Part shown: positions 1 to 15,610 of the stretch, piece after piece
How the letters are laid out: each line of letters starts with the position of its first letter
How positions within the stretch are numbered: the first letter of the stretch is position 1
Origin: Brassica napus
Lineage: Eukaryota; Streptophyta; Magnoliopsida; Brassicales; Brassicaceae
Assembly: GCF_020379485.1 (NCBI RefSeq)
Contig: NC_063446.1
Location: 22,656,610-22,720,609, forward strand
DNA length: 64,000 bases
Direction: 5' to 3'
The notes under the pieces: generated by a model
The model's database searches: none
What the model was told of the DNA's origin: nothing
Seen by the model: only the letters and a program-made list of their open reading frames with translations
Translations under genes and position numbers: made by a program

Positions 1-651
1 GCATTCTTTGGAGGATTTGCTGCAGCCCTTGCATCTGAGTCTGTGTGGGTTATGAATGTCATCCCAGCTCGGAAGCCATTAACTCTTGACGTGATTTATG
101 ACAGAGGTCTCATCGGTGTTTACCATGATTGGTTAGTCACTTTTATCAAAGCAAAGACTTTAGATACATGCTATTTCTCTTGTTTCGTATATTAGCCGTT
201 GCCAGCATCAAGGATCAAACTTTTCTATTGTTTCTTGTAGGTGTGAGCCTTTTTCAACTTATCCTCGCACGTATGATTTCATCCACGTATCAGGAATTGA
301 ATCACTGATAAAACGGCCAGACTCGAGCAAATCGAGGTATAATTAAAGGTTAAACCATTCTCGGTTGCTAAGAAAAGGTCCTTGTCTTATCCGCTTTACC
401 TAAACTGAATTGTCTAATATGCATACAGGTGTAGCCTAGTAGATCTGATGGTGGAGATGGACAGAATACTGCGTCCAGAAGGAAAAGTTTTGATCCGAGA
501 CACTCCAGAGGTGCTAGACAAAGTAGCAAGAATGGCTCATGCTGTAAGATGGTCTTCTACCATACATGACAAAGAACCTGAATCCCATGGAAGAGAGAAG
601 ATTCTTGTTGCAACCAAACCTCTCTGGAAAATGCCATCAAACTCCCACTAA
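1..651 (+). CDS. PMT13: PMT13-like putative methyltransferase, 3' part
   Basis: C-terminal 149 residues of a plant DUF248 (QUASIMODO2/PMT-type) putative S-adenosylmethionine-dependent methyltransferase; the 5' part lies outside the window. Exons read 1-131, 241-336 and 429-651, with GT-AG junctions that keep frame. Recognisable family stretches are [10 protein letters not shown] near the start, [23 protein letters not shown], and [13 protein letters not shown] before the stop. Family members are type II Golgi membrane proteins linked to pectin methylation or cell-wall assembly; that role is known for relatives and inferred here. The position next to ANL2 matches At4g00740 (PMT13) in Arabidopsis. 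Family assignment is firm. The paralogue number rests on synteny. Confidence 0.88.
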
Positions 652-3255
652 AGACACAAAAAGAAACAAACAAAAAAGAAGAAGAAAGAGAGGAGGAAGG
701 TCTTCCCAGACTTGTAGGTAACAGTCACTTTCTCTCCAGCCCCCATATGTCTGTCCATTAAACACCATCCTGACGATATACTTTTTTATGTGTGTTCGTG
801 ACATTGCTTCCAAAATGTATCGCAATCGTATAATGTTAATTCTTGATCACACGTGGTTCTGTCAATGATTTCATGTGCGGGGTCTACCTTGTGTGGCCCA
901 CATGAGTAAAGTATGCATGTGACTCTGCATATACAGTAGTACTTGTACTCGAGGCCGTGTATTAGGTGCACGTCCTGAATACTCACTCATTTGTGTATTG
1001 AAAACCCCAACTTACTGACAATTTCTATGATCCAATGTTAGCAAAAAACAGTTGATGTAATTTGATTGATTTTGGGTGAGAAACGAAACACATTAGGAAG
1101 ACTTCTCTTTTTCAGTACTTTTAGCTTCAGGTGTGGAGACATTGTGGTAAAAAAAAGGTGAGAGAGAAAGAAGGTGAGGACCATTAATTGGAATAATGGG
1201 ATTGGCTGGTATAGTCCTCTTCTGAACCATATTTTGTTGCTCTCAATAAATGATCTTTGTTGCTGTAGACGTCCAATAAAAGCTGATCGTTTTTCTGTTT
1301 GAACGTAACATCGGATGCGCACTAGAGGATTCGATTAGATTTGACCCTTGTGGTACTCACTCATCATGGAATTGTCTTAGTAGAAAAGTCTAGTCTTTTG
1401 ATATCTAAAAGGTGTATGCCATGTTATTGATTCTAAAGGGGTCTTCTGGTTTGTTTCTTTGGTCAATAATGCCCTATATATGACATCCCGAATATGTTCT
1501 TACGTTAGCAACAATACATTGGTCGTAACGCGACATACAGTTTCATGTCGTATGTGTAAGATAGTTAGGTTGTGAAAAACATCAAGTGATTGGAACAAAA
1601 CAATGGAAGCGAAAGTCTTGTGCATACCTGAAACGATAAATAGGAGAAGTCGTAGTGTGTTGTGTTGCGTTTTTGCTGGTCGGTTGTTCTTAGGGAACCG
1701 ACATTCCCATGTGCTTCAAACCGAACCAAACCCAATATGATCCACCACTCTGGCCGTCCTTTAAATTAGTTCCCACGTTTTGTTTCTTTTCCAGTTTATA
1801 CTTTTTCTTAGGTTTATGGATCCATACTTTCGGTTCAATTAATTCTGACTTTGTGTAAACACTAAACCCTAATGTATCAATCATCAAAACATTAGTCCAG
1901 TGTTTGTATGTTTATACATTTAACTGTAGCTGAGCGAGTTGAATGGACCTTCTGAACTGACGATTTGCTAAATAAATTATAACATCAGAATAATTACATT
2001 TGAAGCATATTTGAAAACTTGAAAAATTATACAATCAAACAATATTTCCCCAAACTTCGGTTGATCTGCTGAATAAGAATTACATTTAGCACACTTTGCA
2101 ACTTGGACTTTTTCATAAAATATGTAAAATATAAAAAGTAGATAAGAACATAAAATTAATGCGACTTCTCCTATATGCGCGCATAGCACTATGAAGTACG
2201 GTTAAATAGTGAAAAGTTTTCTCCATCATCAAATCTAATAATTGTTGTACTTAATTAATTTTTCCAAATTATCCCACCATCTAGGGGATACAATTTTGCC
2301 CAATAATGGAGTTTAACAAGACTAATTATGGAATGTCTTTTTAGTTAACACAAGCTCACTTCTTCATGTCGTTACTTGAGAATAGATTCTTTCACAACTC
2401 AAAGATTCTATAGCTTATTTGATTATGTTCTAGTAGTAATATATATCAAATGATATCATAAGATAAAAAAAGGCATGTCGACAATAGAAAAATACATATA
2501 ATGGAGTCATGAAAATTTGTGGGGTTGCTAGACAAGTCTATAACAAAAATAAAAGTCGTCTATATTTTCCGCGAATAAGAAAAAAGCGAGTACAGAAAAA
2601 GCGCGTGAGGTAGAAAATGGTAAAAAGAAGGAAAAAGTCAACCGAGTTCTTCTGGTAAAAGAGTCTCGTGCATTCGTAAGGTTTTCAAGAGTCCACATAT
2701 CTCATTCTAACGTTTTTCTCACTCTTTTCTCCTCAATTAATTCATTTAAAAATATTTTTTTTCCTCTAACGTATAGTTTCATTTTATAGACATAATCTAT
2801 AAATAAATATGTTTAAATTGAGTAAGAGCGTTCAATCAATGGTGTCTTGATTTAATTTCGAAAATATTCTGTTTAAAAATGGTAATACTTACAAACGTGA
2901 CTTTATTATATAATATATTGTCCAAAATTATTATTTTTATAATCTATTGTCTGAGAAAAAGGTAAATAGCTTAAAGTAGATTTGAAACCATATATAACAT
3001 ATTCAAATTTGATACAGTGCTTGTGTAAGTTTTACTTTTAATTGGAATCTACAATTAGTTTGAAAAGATCTGTAAATAAATAAATAAATAATGTCAAATT
3101 AGATTTTTTTTGCTTCTAATTTTAATACATATACATAGACAAATATAAAAAGTCAGTTCAGTTCTAAGATCAGCTTGGTGGGTCTTTTTGGATTTGAATT
3201 GGATTTAATAGATTCACTTTATTAAAACAGAACACTTTAGCTAAATTTGTCAAAA

Positions 3256-3263
3256 TGCATTTA
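3256..3263 (-). promoter_or_regulatory. L1 box upstream of ANL2
   Basis: The plus strand reads TGCATTTA, whose complement TAAATGCA exactly fits the L1-box consensus TAAATG(C/T)A bound by HD-ZIP IV proteins such as ATML1 and PDF2. It lies about 100 bases upstream of a TATA-like run and about 470 bases upstream of the ANL2 start codon. Family knowledge makes auto- or cross-regulation in the epidermal layer plausible. An 8-base AT-rich match can arise by chance. Confidence 0.45.
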
Positions 3264-3385
3264 AAATATAAAAAAGAAAGAAATTAATAAAAGAAGAAAA
3301 GAAATCTATACAATATAAAAATAAATTAAAAAAATACAGAAAGGGGAAAAAGAGAGTCAATATATATATCAACATGCAAGAGTGA

Positions 3386-3407
3386 AGAGAGAGAGAGAGA
3401 GAGAGAG
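3386..3407. repeat. (GA)n microsatellite in ANL2 leader
   Basis: A run of about ten GA dinucleotides just downstream of the TATA-like run, so probably in or next to the ANL2 5' UTR. A second shorter GA run follows at about 3485-3499. GA tracts in plant promoters and leaders can be bound by BBR/BPC proteins; nothing here shows that directly. Confidence 0.8.
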
Positions 3408-3734
3408 GCCTTTTCTTCTATTCACAACATTTAGGGTTTCCCATCTTCATCTTCCCCATCACTCTTCCAAACCATTAATTCCGCGAGAGAGAGAGAGACT
3501 GAGAACGAAGAGCAAAGAAGTTAGAAAAAAATAAAGAAAATTTTCCGCTTTCGTTCTCCTTCTCTCTCCTCCATTAAGTTTCTGGGTTTCTTCTCCCTCA
3601 TCCTCTTTTGTTTTCCTGTGATTGAGCAGTTCTCGATCTACGCATACCCTTTTCCGTGAAAAGTCTCTCCCTTTATTCTCTGGGCACTTCGACATAATAA
3701 GAAGACAACAAAATATTAAATCTGTATCATTTTG

Positions 3735-6700
3735 ATGAACTTCGGTAGTCTCTTTGACAACACGAACGGTGGTTCTCCCACCGGAGCTAGAATCCTCTCC
3801 GGTTTAACATATGGCAACCACACCACCGCATCCACCGTAATACCCGGCGGTGCTATGGCTCAAGTGGCGGCAGCGAGTCTCTTCTCTCCTCCTATCAACA
3901 CGAAGACTGTTTACTCATCAGGCCTCTCTCTAGCTCTCGTACGACGCCGTATCCTCTACTAATATGAATAAATAGAGAACAATAAAAAAACCTAATATAT
4001 TTATTTTCATTCGGACAAACAGGAGCAACCGGAGAGAGGAGGAGGAGGAACGAACCGTGGAGAAGCATCGATGAGGAACAACAATAACGATAATAATTTC
4101 GAAGGGAGTACGACGAACAGGAGAAGCCGTGAGGAGGAGCATGAGAGCAGATCTGGAAGTGATAACGTCGAAGGTATCTCCGGCGAAGATCAAGACGCCG
4201 ACGATAATAAACCTCCTCGGAAAAAACGTTACCACCGACACACTCCTCAACAAATCCAAGAACTCGAATCGTAATCCCCTCTTTCTCTCTCTCTCTCTTT
4301 CGTTCGATCTAGATTAATTAATGTCTTGAGTTTGGTTACAGCATGTTCAAGGAGTGTCCACATCCTGACGAGAAGCAACGACTTGACCTTAGTAAGAGAC
4401 TTTGCTTGGAGACCAGACAAGTCAAGTTCTGGTTCCAGAATCGTCGCACTCAGATGAAGGTTTCTTACTCAAAATCACATTTTTTTATGTTTATTTGTAA
4501 TAAAATATTTATTAAATATCAAATCGTTTGCAGACTCAGTTAGAGCGGCACGAGAACGCGTTGTTGAGACAAGAGAACGATAAGCTAAGAGCTGAGAACA
4601 TGTCCATACGCGAGGCAATGAGGAATCCAATGTGCAACAACTGTGGTGGACCAGCCATGCTCGGCGACGTCTCTCTCGAAGAGCACCACCTCCGCATCGA
4701 AAACGCTCGCTTGAAAGACGAGTTAGATCGTGTCTGTAACCTCACCGGTAAATTCCTCGGCCACCACAACCACCACTCCTCTTCTCTAGAGCTAGCCGTC
4801 GGCAACAACAACGGCGGAAACTTCAACTTCCCTCCTGATTTCGGCGGTGGCGGTTGCTTACCACCGCCTCCGCAGCAGCACCAGTCGATGGTGGTTAATG
4901 GGATTGATCAGAGGTCGGTTTTGTTGGAGCTGGCTTTAACGGCCATGGATGAGCTGGTGAAGCTCACTCAGAATGATGAACCGTTATGGGTGAAAAGCTT
5001 GGACGGAGAGAGAGATGAGCTTAACCAAGAGGAGTACGTGAGGACGTTCTCGTCAAATAAACAAACCGGTTTAGTTACTGAAGCGTCGAGAGCGTCCGGT
5101 ATGGTTATCATCAATAGCTTAGCTCTCGTCGAGACGTTAATGGACTCCGTAAGTTATTATTAGTTCTTTTTAATTTGATTTTTTTATTTTTTTTTATCTC
5201 TAATGAATAATGATTATTATTATTTTTTAACAGAACCGGTGGATCGAGATGTTTCCGTGTAACGTTGCAAGAGCCATAACCACTGACGTTATCTCTGGTG
5301 GAATGGCCGGGACAAGGAACGGTGCACTTCAACTGGTAATAACATTACTCTCTCAAATCACATTCCGTTTTAGTATTTTGGTTTGGTTAAAATATGATAA
5401 ATTTTTACTACAGATGAATGCGGAGCTACAAGTATTGTCACCGTTGGTTCCGGTTCGCAACGTGAATTTCCTCCGGTTCTGCAAACAGCACGCGGAAGGC
5501 GTGTGGGCGGTGGTCGACGTTTCAATTGATACCGTTCGGGATAATTCCGGTGGATCTGCCGTCACGGTCCGGCGTTTACCATCAGGCTGCGTAGTGCAAG
5601 ATATGTCCAATGGATACTCTAAGGTAATTAACTTTAAGAAAAAAAAATCATAATGATAATTAATCACGTAAACACATTTGGAATCTTTTTTCTTAGAAAT
5701 GTTTTGTTATTGGGGTTTGAAAAAATTCGATGGAAATGAAGAAAAAGTTAGGATCTCTAGGTTTTAAATTGAGTGACTAGACGAAGAAGAAGCTCATGCA
5801 TCAATGAGTCTTGTTTTTTAGCCATTACTCGCTGCACCCACTTCACTGTCACTCTCAACTTTCTTTTCAAATCTTTTTTTTTTAATCTTTTGGGTTTACC
5901 GTCTTTTTTATTTTCAGACGTTTTTATTTTGAATAGTTCATAGAGCATGATTTTATGTCAGAAAAGAAAAAAAAAGGATTTATAGAATATGCTTTTTTCT
6001 CTTCCTCGAATTCTGATCCCCGAACCTTCCGAGATTGCTGAAATTATTTTATGGATCCGGATGCTTCTCTATCTGTCGGATTCTCTGGATTAGATTTCAA
6101 GTTTTCGACAACTGTGTTTGTCTCCAAATATCGAAATCCTTCTTATAATTATTTATTTTACTCTCTATTCTATGAAGCATCTGTCCAAAAATATTTGGTG
6201 CGCATTTTGAAAAGAACACATTAATTTCATATGCATGCACAAAATAATGCCTTCTAATTATCGTTTAAATAAATCTTATTTCCTATATCTAATCCAATCT
6301 TCTATGCTGCCTCGTATCTCCCCTATGTAATATATTTATTTCATTTGTTGTACTATTTTCTTCAAATTTTATCTTCTCATCTCAACTTACACTTGGTTGA
6401 CTAATGACTACATGGTGTTTAATCTCTCGTCTAACCGGTTTAGTTAGTTCGCTTGTTTATATGCTAAACCAGGATTTGTTTCTGGTTTGCGCAGGTCACG
6501 TGGGTTGAACATGCAGAATACGATGAAAACCAAATCCACCACTTGTACCGGCCGTTGCTTCGGTCAGGTCTTGGTTTTGGCTCGCAAAGATGGGTCGCTA
6601 CACTTCAGAGACAGTGCGAATGTCTGGCCATCCTCATGTCCTCGTCCGTTACGCCGCACGACAACTCATGTCCGTTTCCTAATTCACGCACTTATCAATA

Positions 6701-7985
6701 TAACACTTTAAATATGTTATAAATCTGTATTTAAATAACTTTGACGTATGCAAAACACAGCAATAACGCCTGGTGGTCGGAAAAGCATGCTGAAGTTAGC
6801 TCAACGTATGACGGTCAACTTCTGCTCGGGCATCTCTGCGCCATCTGTCCACAGTTGGAGCAAGCTCACCGTCGAAAATGTAGATCCGGACGTTCGAGTT
6901 ATGACCCGTAAGAGTGTGGACGATTCGGGTATTGTTCTGAGTGCTGCAACGTCTGTGTGGCTTCCGGCTTCGCCACAACGTCTGTTTGACTTCTTGCGGA
7001 ACGAACGGATGAGATGTGAATGGGATATATTATCTAACGGTGGTCCCATGCAGGAGATGGCCCACATCGCCAAAGGTCAAGATCAAGGCAACTCCGTTTC
7101 TCTGCTCCGCTCCAATGTAAGTTTTGTTTTTCCAAAGGTCAAGAATAAACCGGTTTATTCTTACCGGTTAGTTAGTCTTAGTTTAGTAATACCGGTCCAG
7201 TCTGAGAGTTATTCAAATATTGAGTAGAGTTTCCGGTTAACTAGTCTGGTATGTGTGATTGGTTCAGTAATGTATGGAACTGATAGGTATGGGGAGTGTG
7301 GATTAGGTGACAGTGACGTATTTGTCCCTGATTGAGGTGGTAGTATAATGGACAAAAGAGTGGATAGAGAAAGGACACTTTAGTAATTTGGGTGCTAGCA
7401 CAAGATGACATTATAATATGAGTGGTTCTATATTTATACTTGTGTGTAGAAAACAAAAACATCACAGCTTTTTGTAAGAGTTTTTAAAAAGTCAAAATTA
7501 ATAGGACAGTTTCGAACTTTACTGTATTTTTGACTTTTCACTTCTTTTCTCTGGTTTATCTGAAAAGGTTATTTTGACTTGTTCCCCCTTTTTCACCCTA
7601 AAGCGTTACTGTTTTGCATGTTTGGCAGCCAATGAACGCGAACCAAAGCAGTATGCTAATTCTACAGGAGACATGCATTGACGCATCTGGAGCGCTCGTG
7701 GTGTACGCGCCTGTAGATATTCCAGCCATGAATGTTGTGATGAACGGTGGAGATTCATCCTACGTGGCTCTACTTCCTTCTGGTTTCGCTGTTCTCCCCG
7801 ACGGTGGCTCTGGAGACGTTGAGCAGCGACCGGTCGGTGGAGGGTCACTCTTGACGGTGGCGTTTCAAATCCTTGTAAACAATCTTCCGACGGCAAAACT
7901 CACGGTTGAGTCAGTAGAGACGGTTAATAACCTAATATCATGCACCGTTCAGAAGATCAGAGACGCTCTTCAGTGCGAAAGCTAA
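3735..7985 (+). CDS. ANL2: ANTHOCYANINLESS2 HD-ZIP IV transcription factor
   Basis: Nine coding exons: 3735-3938, 4023-4270, 4342-4459, 4534-5148, 5234-5335, 5414-5623, 6495-6669, 6761-7116, 7629-7985. Together they encode 794 residues, close to about 800 for Arabidopsis ANL2. Domains in order: acidic Asn/Arg-rich N-terminus; homeodomain about 134-190, with the recognition helix read as [13 protein letters not shown]; leucine zipper-loop-zipper from about 191 with the CNNCGG motif (224-229) typical of class IV; START lipid-binding domain from about 316; conserved C-terminal half ending in DALQCES. ANL2 is a nuclear factor controlling anthocyanin accumulation in subepidermal tissue, root cell identity and cuticle genes. 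The start is the first in-frame ATG and gives the family MNFGSLF N-terminus. Intron 6 (871 bases) is unusually long for this gene but shows no element I recognise. No disabling change was seen. Confidence 0.96.
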
Positions 7986-9496
7986 GGCTCAAGGTGTACC
8001 GTTGTCCGTTGAGCGTGTGTGTGTGTGTTGTCTTTTTTGTTGAGTTGTGAATTTTAACTATATGTACTGTGTATTTTGGGTTTTAGTTAAGTTTGGGAGG
8101 GGGGTGTCGAGTCAAGAACGAACCGCGCGGGTGGCGAAGTCCAACTCCTTTGTCACCGTGGTTGGGACCATGTTAGGTTTGGTCTGATCACGGTGGAGGA
8201 GTTGGTGGTTCGGGTATTGACTGGGGTTGGAAACCCCCTTTGTTATCCTTTTGGGTGTCATTATTATTATTATTATATAAAAAATTGTAGTAAAACTCAT
8301 GTAGCGAGAGTGAGCCACACGCACCGTCAGATGCTGTGGTTTGCTAACGCGGACTGGGATATTATGAGCAGTATGTGGTTGGACTTTGGATGGATCTGGT
8401 CCGTTTATGTGTCTCTCGTGGTATGCATTAAATGTGTTTGCAGGCTAATATTCATTCATTTAATGCTATTTTTTTTTTCTTCTTCTGTCCGTGCGTGGCT
8501 CTTGCTTTTGCATGATGGGAGTTTACGTATTCCGCCATTTTCGTTCTGCCACGCCATACCATGACAGACTGGTGCGAGAACCCGACGTTACGCCGTCCTT
8601 GTCTCCGTTATGTCTTTTTCCTCGGTGTGTTACCAAATAGGAATTGACGTATTGAGTTGCCAAAAAAAAAAAAAAAGGGAATTGACGTATGGAACACCAA
8701 CAAGATTGGACACGGTTTTGGGCCTTGTTTTAAGCCCACTAGAAGTTTAGGGGCTAGCCTAATGTGGCCATGGTTAAACAGTTTGTTTTTGCATATATAC
8801 ATCAACTGGGCCCGTGATATGTTGTATGGTGGGAACATTATATTTTGCTTTCCGAGCTCAATTTATATTTCGATCCTTTTAACAAAGCCCCAAGTGTTTA
8901 CGGTTTTATAAATTTAATAGCCAAGCAGTTAAGGCAAGTACTCTAAGATTTAAACAGCTAGGGAGGAACAGTTCATAAGTTAAATTAACTACGCAAAGTA
9001 CCTTATTTAGCTCTATCGAGTAAGTAACTTTAAAATGCATAAAACCTAGGGACAGCTTGAGCCTATATTATGTGTTTATCCAATTCAAACTCCGAGAGTA
9101 ATGTTTAGAGTAAATTAATCGAATTTTGAATGTTATACTTACTATAGATTATGGGTAATAAGGACAGTAATAAATTAACATGAAAGTCAGGGAAGGAAGG
9201 AAAGAGAGAGTAGTCGAAGGAATGGTCAAATGATCCAAAACCCGCATATTCCGCGTGCCTAGATGCAATCATTCTATATATCCATCCGTAGATAACACAG
9301 CAAGTTAGGGGTATTTTGGGAAACAAAAGTGGTCGAAATGAGGAGGATTAATCCTAACCCGTCGGATGAGCTGCGACGATGAATCAACGGTGATGAGTCA
9401 ATGTTTGACCAAAAGAAAGAGAGAGAGAGAGAGAACGAGGTTGGCATGATTGGCGAGAGAGAGAGAGAAGCAAAGATTCCACCTGGTTTGCGTCGT

Positions 9497-9535
<39 letters not shown>

Positions 9536-9683
9536 CCGATTAGAAGAATCGCTGTGTTGTGCTCGTCACGGACAGATGCGAATTTGAATATCCGAATCTG
9601 TTAATTCGTTATCTCTTTCTCTCTCCACATGAAGCTGTGGTGAGGATTTTAGGGCTGGGAGTTGGTATCTATTGGTGGCGAAG
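7986..9683. other. Intergenic region between ANL2 and SK32
   Basis: About 1.7 kb. The first few hundred bases are likely ANL2 3' UTR, with a GT repeat at about 8016-8029. A 14-base A run sits at about 8661. No supportable gene was seen; short open frames such as 8193-8564 lack any domain. The distal part carries the SK32 promoter and leader with two GA tracts. Confidence 0.6.
9418..9532. repeat. Two (GA)n tracts upstream of SK32
   Basis: GA dinucleotide runs at about 9418-9434 and 9501-9532, within 300 bases of the SK32 start codon and so probably in its leader or core promoter. They resemble the GA tract in the ANL2 leader. Possible BBR/BPC binding is family knowledge only. Confidence 0.8.
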
Positions 9684-12414
<2,731 letters not shown>

Positions 12415-13071
12415 GATCATTCAGTGGCGTTCCCAAATTTTCAGCTTCCCTTCTCTCACTCTCTCTACCTACCACTTACTGGAGTGTGTGCAACAAATTT
12501 GAACCACTTATGCTTCCAAGCTTGAGGAGAGTCTGGAAATCTGAACGATGGGGACCAGAGGAGATGTGAGTTCAATTTTCCATCTCCAATTTCATTTTTT
12601 TCCCCACAAATCTGATCCCCTAAAAATGTTTGATGTATCATTTTTTAATTATTATGTTCGTAATCCATCAAGATTGTGTCCCTTGCCCTAATATCGCAAG
12701 CTTTGTGTTCAGCTAAGATTCAGTTCTCTGTTCTAACCTCAATTTGGTTATTGGATGAACATGCACTTTTCTCTTTTGCAAAACTCCAAAGCTTTTGATA
12801 TTTTGTATGTTTCTGGTAGAAAATCATCTCAATCTTGGAAAATCAAAAGTTGAGTAAACCAAGTGGGCTTTGGTCGATCCATTGTAAAGTAGGTTTTTTC
12901 ATTATGGTAGTTTTCAGATTACAAACAGTTAGCGCCCATCATCGCTCTCCAGCCATTCATATTATATAATAGGTTTGAAGAAGATGATGATGTATCTATA
13001 GATCAAAAGAAAACATTATCTTTTGGTTTCTGCAATAAAAGGGTTTTAACTTGGTACATTGTTCAAATCTA
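12415..13071. other. SK32 3' region up to Helitron
   Basis: About 650 bases holding the presumed SK32 3' UTR and AT-rich spacer. No gene was seen. It ends at the 5' TC terminus of the Helitron that follows. Confidence 0.55.
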
Positions 13072-13603
13072 TCTATATATATATATACTAATAAAATAGA
13101 ATTTTCTCTCTTCTCCTACTGCCACATCAGCACATAGCATAGGGCAAATTATGACACATGTCCTCTCTCTTTTTAAATACTCTCGATGTTGTGGCCCTTT
13201 ATAATTTTGTCATCAATATGAGGCTACTATATTTGTAAACGGACTCGGCCTTATAGGGCTAAATTTATCAGTTTTTTTAATTGGAGTCGACAGTAAGCTC
13301 TGTAATTCTTGGTGACGTATTCCTTCTAAAGGCCTGTAAAACTGATGATCTTCTGGGTCGGTTTGTTTCCTCGATGAGCAACGTATCGTCGTCCCGGTAA
13401 CGCTTCTAATCGAGTTCAATTGAAACTGTAACTACTGTTAATTATTGCATTAATTTATAGCTCTCCGCTACTTCCTCTTCAATTCATTTTCAACGTGTAC
13501 TAAATTTTTTTATATATAGAGAGACCCACCGAGGGTTGTTTCCGATAAAGTGTCATTGCCTTCTTTTCGTAGCTTACTATCTCTCTAACGCACAGATTCT
13601 AAC

Positions 13604-13949
13604 AATGACTAATTCACAGCTTATTTTCACTGAGTTGAAGGCAGGGCAGTGTCGTCAGACTGTTGTTGTCACAAGGGTTTTGCGTTTTTTGGGAGGCACA
13701 TGATGTCAAGAAGGGAGATGAGCCGATGGGTGTCGATATGGTTTTGGTCGAGGAGAAGGTACTTCGCATCCCAATAGCAATTTCCAGAATTTTTTTTTTT
13801 TATAAATAATTTGTTTAAGCCTGGAATTCAAAATAATATGTATATTGTATATGGTTTCTTTTCGTGGTGGCAGTCTACTATTAATCATACCTCTATTAGC
13901 GTCCATCGCCTAAATACGCTCCTCAGAGAAGGGGCCGTTTCTGAGAAAA
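13604..13949 (+). pseudogene. RPA1/DUF223 OB-fold fragment
   Basis: Starting at ATG 13604 the frame reads an N-terminus of the replication protein A DNA-binding subunit (DUF223) type: a LIFTELKAGQC-like start, then after one frameshift DVKKGDEPMGVDMVLVEEK. A second exon-like piece (about 13870-13949) reads SISVHRLNTLLREG, matching the family's conserved IxVxRxxxxxxxLxEG pattern. Frame breaks make it non-coding as it stands. Such RPA-like pieces are common Helitron cargo in plants. Confidence 0.6.
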
Positions 13950-14889
13950 AAAATAATCTTTGCAAAGCTTGCCTCTCGTATGAAAGCAAGATTCTCCCTC
14001 AAAACTTTTCTCGGGTTTGCTATCTTCCCACACTCCTATCCTTAATCAAGTGCATGCAAGTAGATACTCATGAACAAAGAACATATCTTTTTCTGTGTGG
14101 ATGTATAAGGAACATTTGTTTCTTCCTTTTTTGCGCAGGTTGATTGCTGCTTTATGGAGAGATCTCTTGGACAGCTTTATTCCGTGAGTATTTGTTAGTA
14201 TTCTTTTACTCTTTTCAGCTGCACAATGCTCTTTTAATGTTTTTGAAAGTGCTTAGGATAATAATTCTTAGTCACTGTCGATGCTGCTGACACTTATATT
14301 TTGTTGGAGTATTCCAAATACTGTGTCATATCATACTTTGAAAAGTGAAAACATAGTAATGTAATGATATAACTTAGAGGAACTGTGGAAGTAAATGCTT
14401 TCGAAAAGCCATTGAAATATTTTGAGATGACTACTTACTACTCATGAGAACACTGGACAATATAGTTTTTTCACATCTGTGAACTGATGCGAATAGCTAA
14501 AACCTGTTATAGAAAAATGTGTTTCCCTTGCTTGTCTTGCATTTATATACACTGATCATATGGCTAGAACAAGTCACTAACTTGAATTTATATGAGTCCT
14601 GACTCAAATGTAAACGAGAGAGTACAGAGGTCTGAAACCAACTTCTCTGCTATTGCATTGATGAAAGACTGAAAGTATTAAAATTACTAATTGGATCAAA
14701 CCATTCTCTGTTGTTTAGAGTTCATGGTCCCTGAGATAAAGGGAAAACAAGGAAAGAATGCTTTTTATTACATGGTATCACCAGAATCAATCAATCTGTT
14801 TGGATCGTAACGATCTTCAAACACAAATGTAAAGTTTTCTTTCTTTAGATGGTTAGTTTTCAAGCAATACTAACCCGCTTTACATCAAT

Positions 14890-15610
14890 ACTATTCAGGA
14901 CAGAGATCGATATGCTGTCTCAGTTTAGACACATGCACCTGCTTCCTTTAATCTGAAACTGCAATGAGGAACATCAAGATGATCATGGTGGGCGAGTATA
15001 TGGAAGAGGGAACACTTAAGAACATATGTATGACTTGGATAACCCAAGGTGAGCTGCAGACATAAGCTGGAGATATGCGTTGGTGCAGCTAGAGGGGATC
15101 ACTATCTCCATACAGGTTCCGCAAGAGCCATCATACACAGCGATGTGAAGTATGCTAAGTGCTAACATTTTCTTGGATGAGAACTTCAGGGCCAAAGTTG
15201 CAGAATTTGGATTGTCTGAGACTGGTCCGTATCTTGACCAGACACATGTGAGTACGACGGTGAAAGGAAGCTTTGCTTATCTTGATCCAGAGTACTTGAC
15301 CAGACAACAACTGACTGGACCAGTCATTTTTGTGATGTGATTCTTAAGGTACTCTGTGGGATACCAGTCATTGATCCATATATTTCAAGAGAGAAAGTGA
15401 ATTGATCGAATGTGCCACAAAGTTGGTGAAGAAAGCAAAGGTAGTAGATCATGGACCAATTTTTTGATGGCAAAGTAAAGCTTGAAAAGATTAAGAAGCA
15501 CTGTGAGTTAACAGAGAAGTGTTTGGTCCAAAACAGGATTGAGAGGCCAAGAATGGGAAGTTATTTTGGAACCTAGAGTTTATGCTTCAGGTCCAAGTGA
15601 AAGACGATGA
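14890..15610 (+). pseudogene. CrRLK1L-type receptor kinase fragment
   Basis: Degraded copy of the kinase domain of a Catharanthus RLK1-like receptor (FERONIA/THESEUS family; closest by memory to At2g23200/At5g24010 types). Readable pieces in shifting frames: a LSQFRHMHLLPLI-like segment near 14910, VGEYMEEGTLKN at about 14990, the catalytic-loop remnant (IIHSDVK) near 15130, then an open stretch 15152-15340 containing AKVAEFGLSETGPYLDQTHV and KGSFAYLDPEYLTRQQLT. Downstream remnants correspond to the family's PVIDP and ERPRMG stretches. Several stops and frameshifts, and loss of the DFG aspartate (EFG), show it is dead. It has no introns, as is usual for this family, so it may have been captured from DNA or a transcript. 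Confidence 0.75.

Larger units (their letters stand above)
652..3734. other. Intergenic region between PMT13-like gene and ANL2
   Basis: About 3.1 kb without a supportable gene. The first few hundred bases should hold the PMT13 3' UTR. Short open frames on the minus strand (for example 1038-1322) have no recognisable domain. From about 2400 the DNA becomes strongly AT-rich. The last 500 bases hold the ANL2 promoter and leader: an L1-box match, a TATA-like run at about 3360-3369 and a (GA)n tract at about 3386-3407. Confidence 0.6.

Noticed and set aside
4536..4826. Minus-strand 96-codon frame opposite ANL2 exon 4.
   Set aside because: Shadow of the coding strand; no independent evidence.
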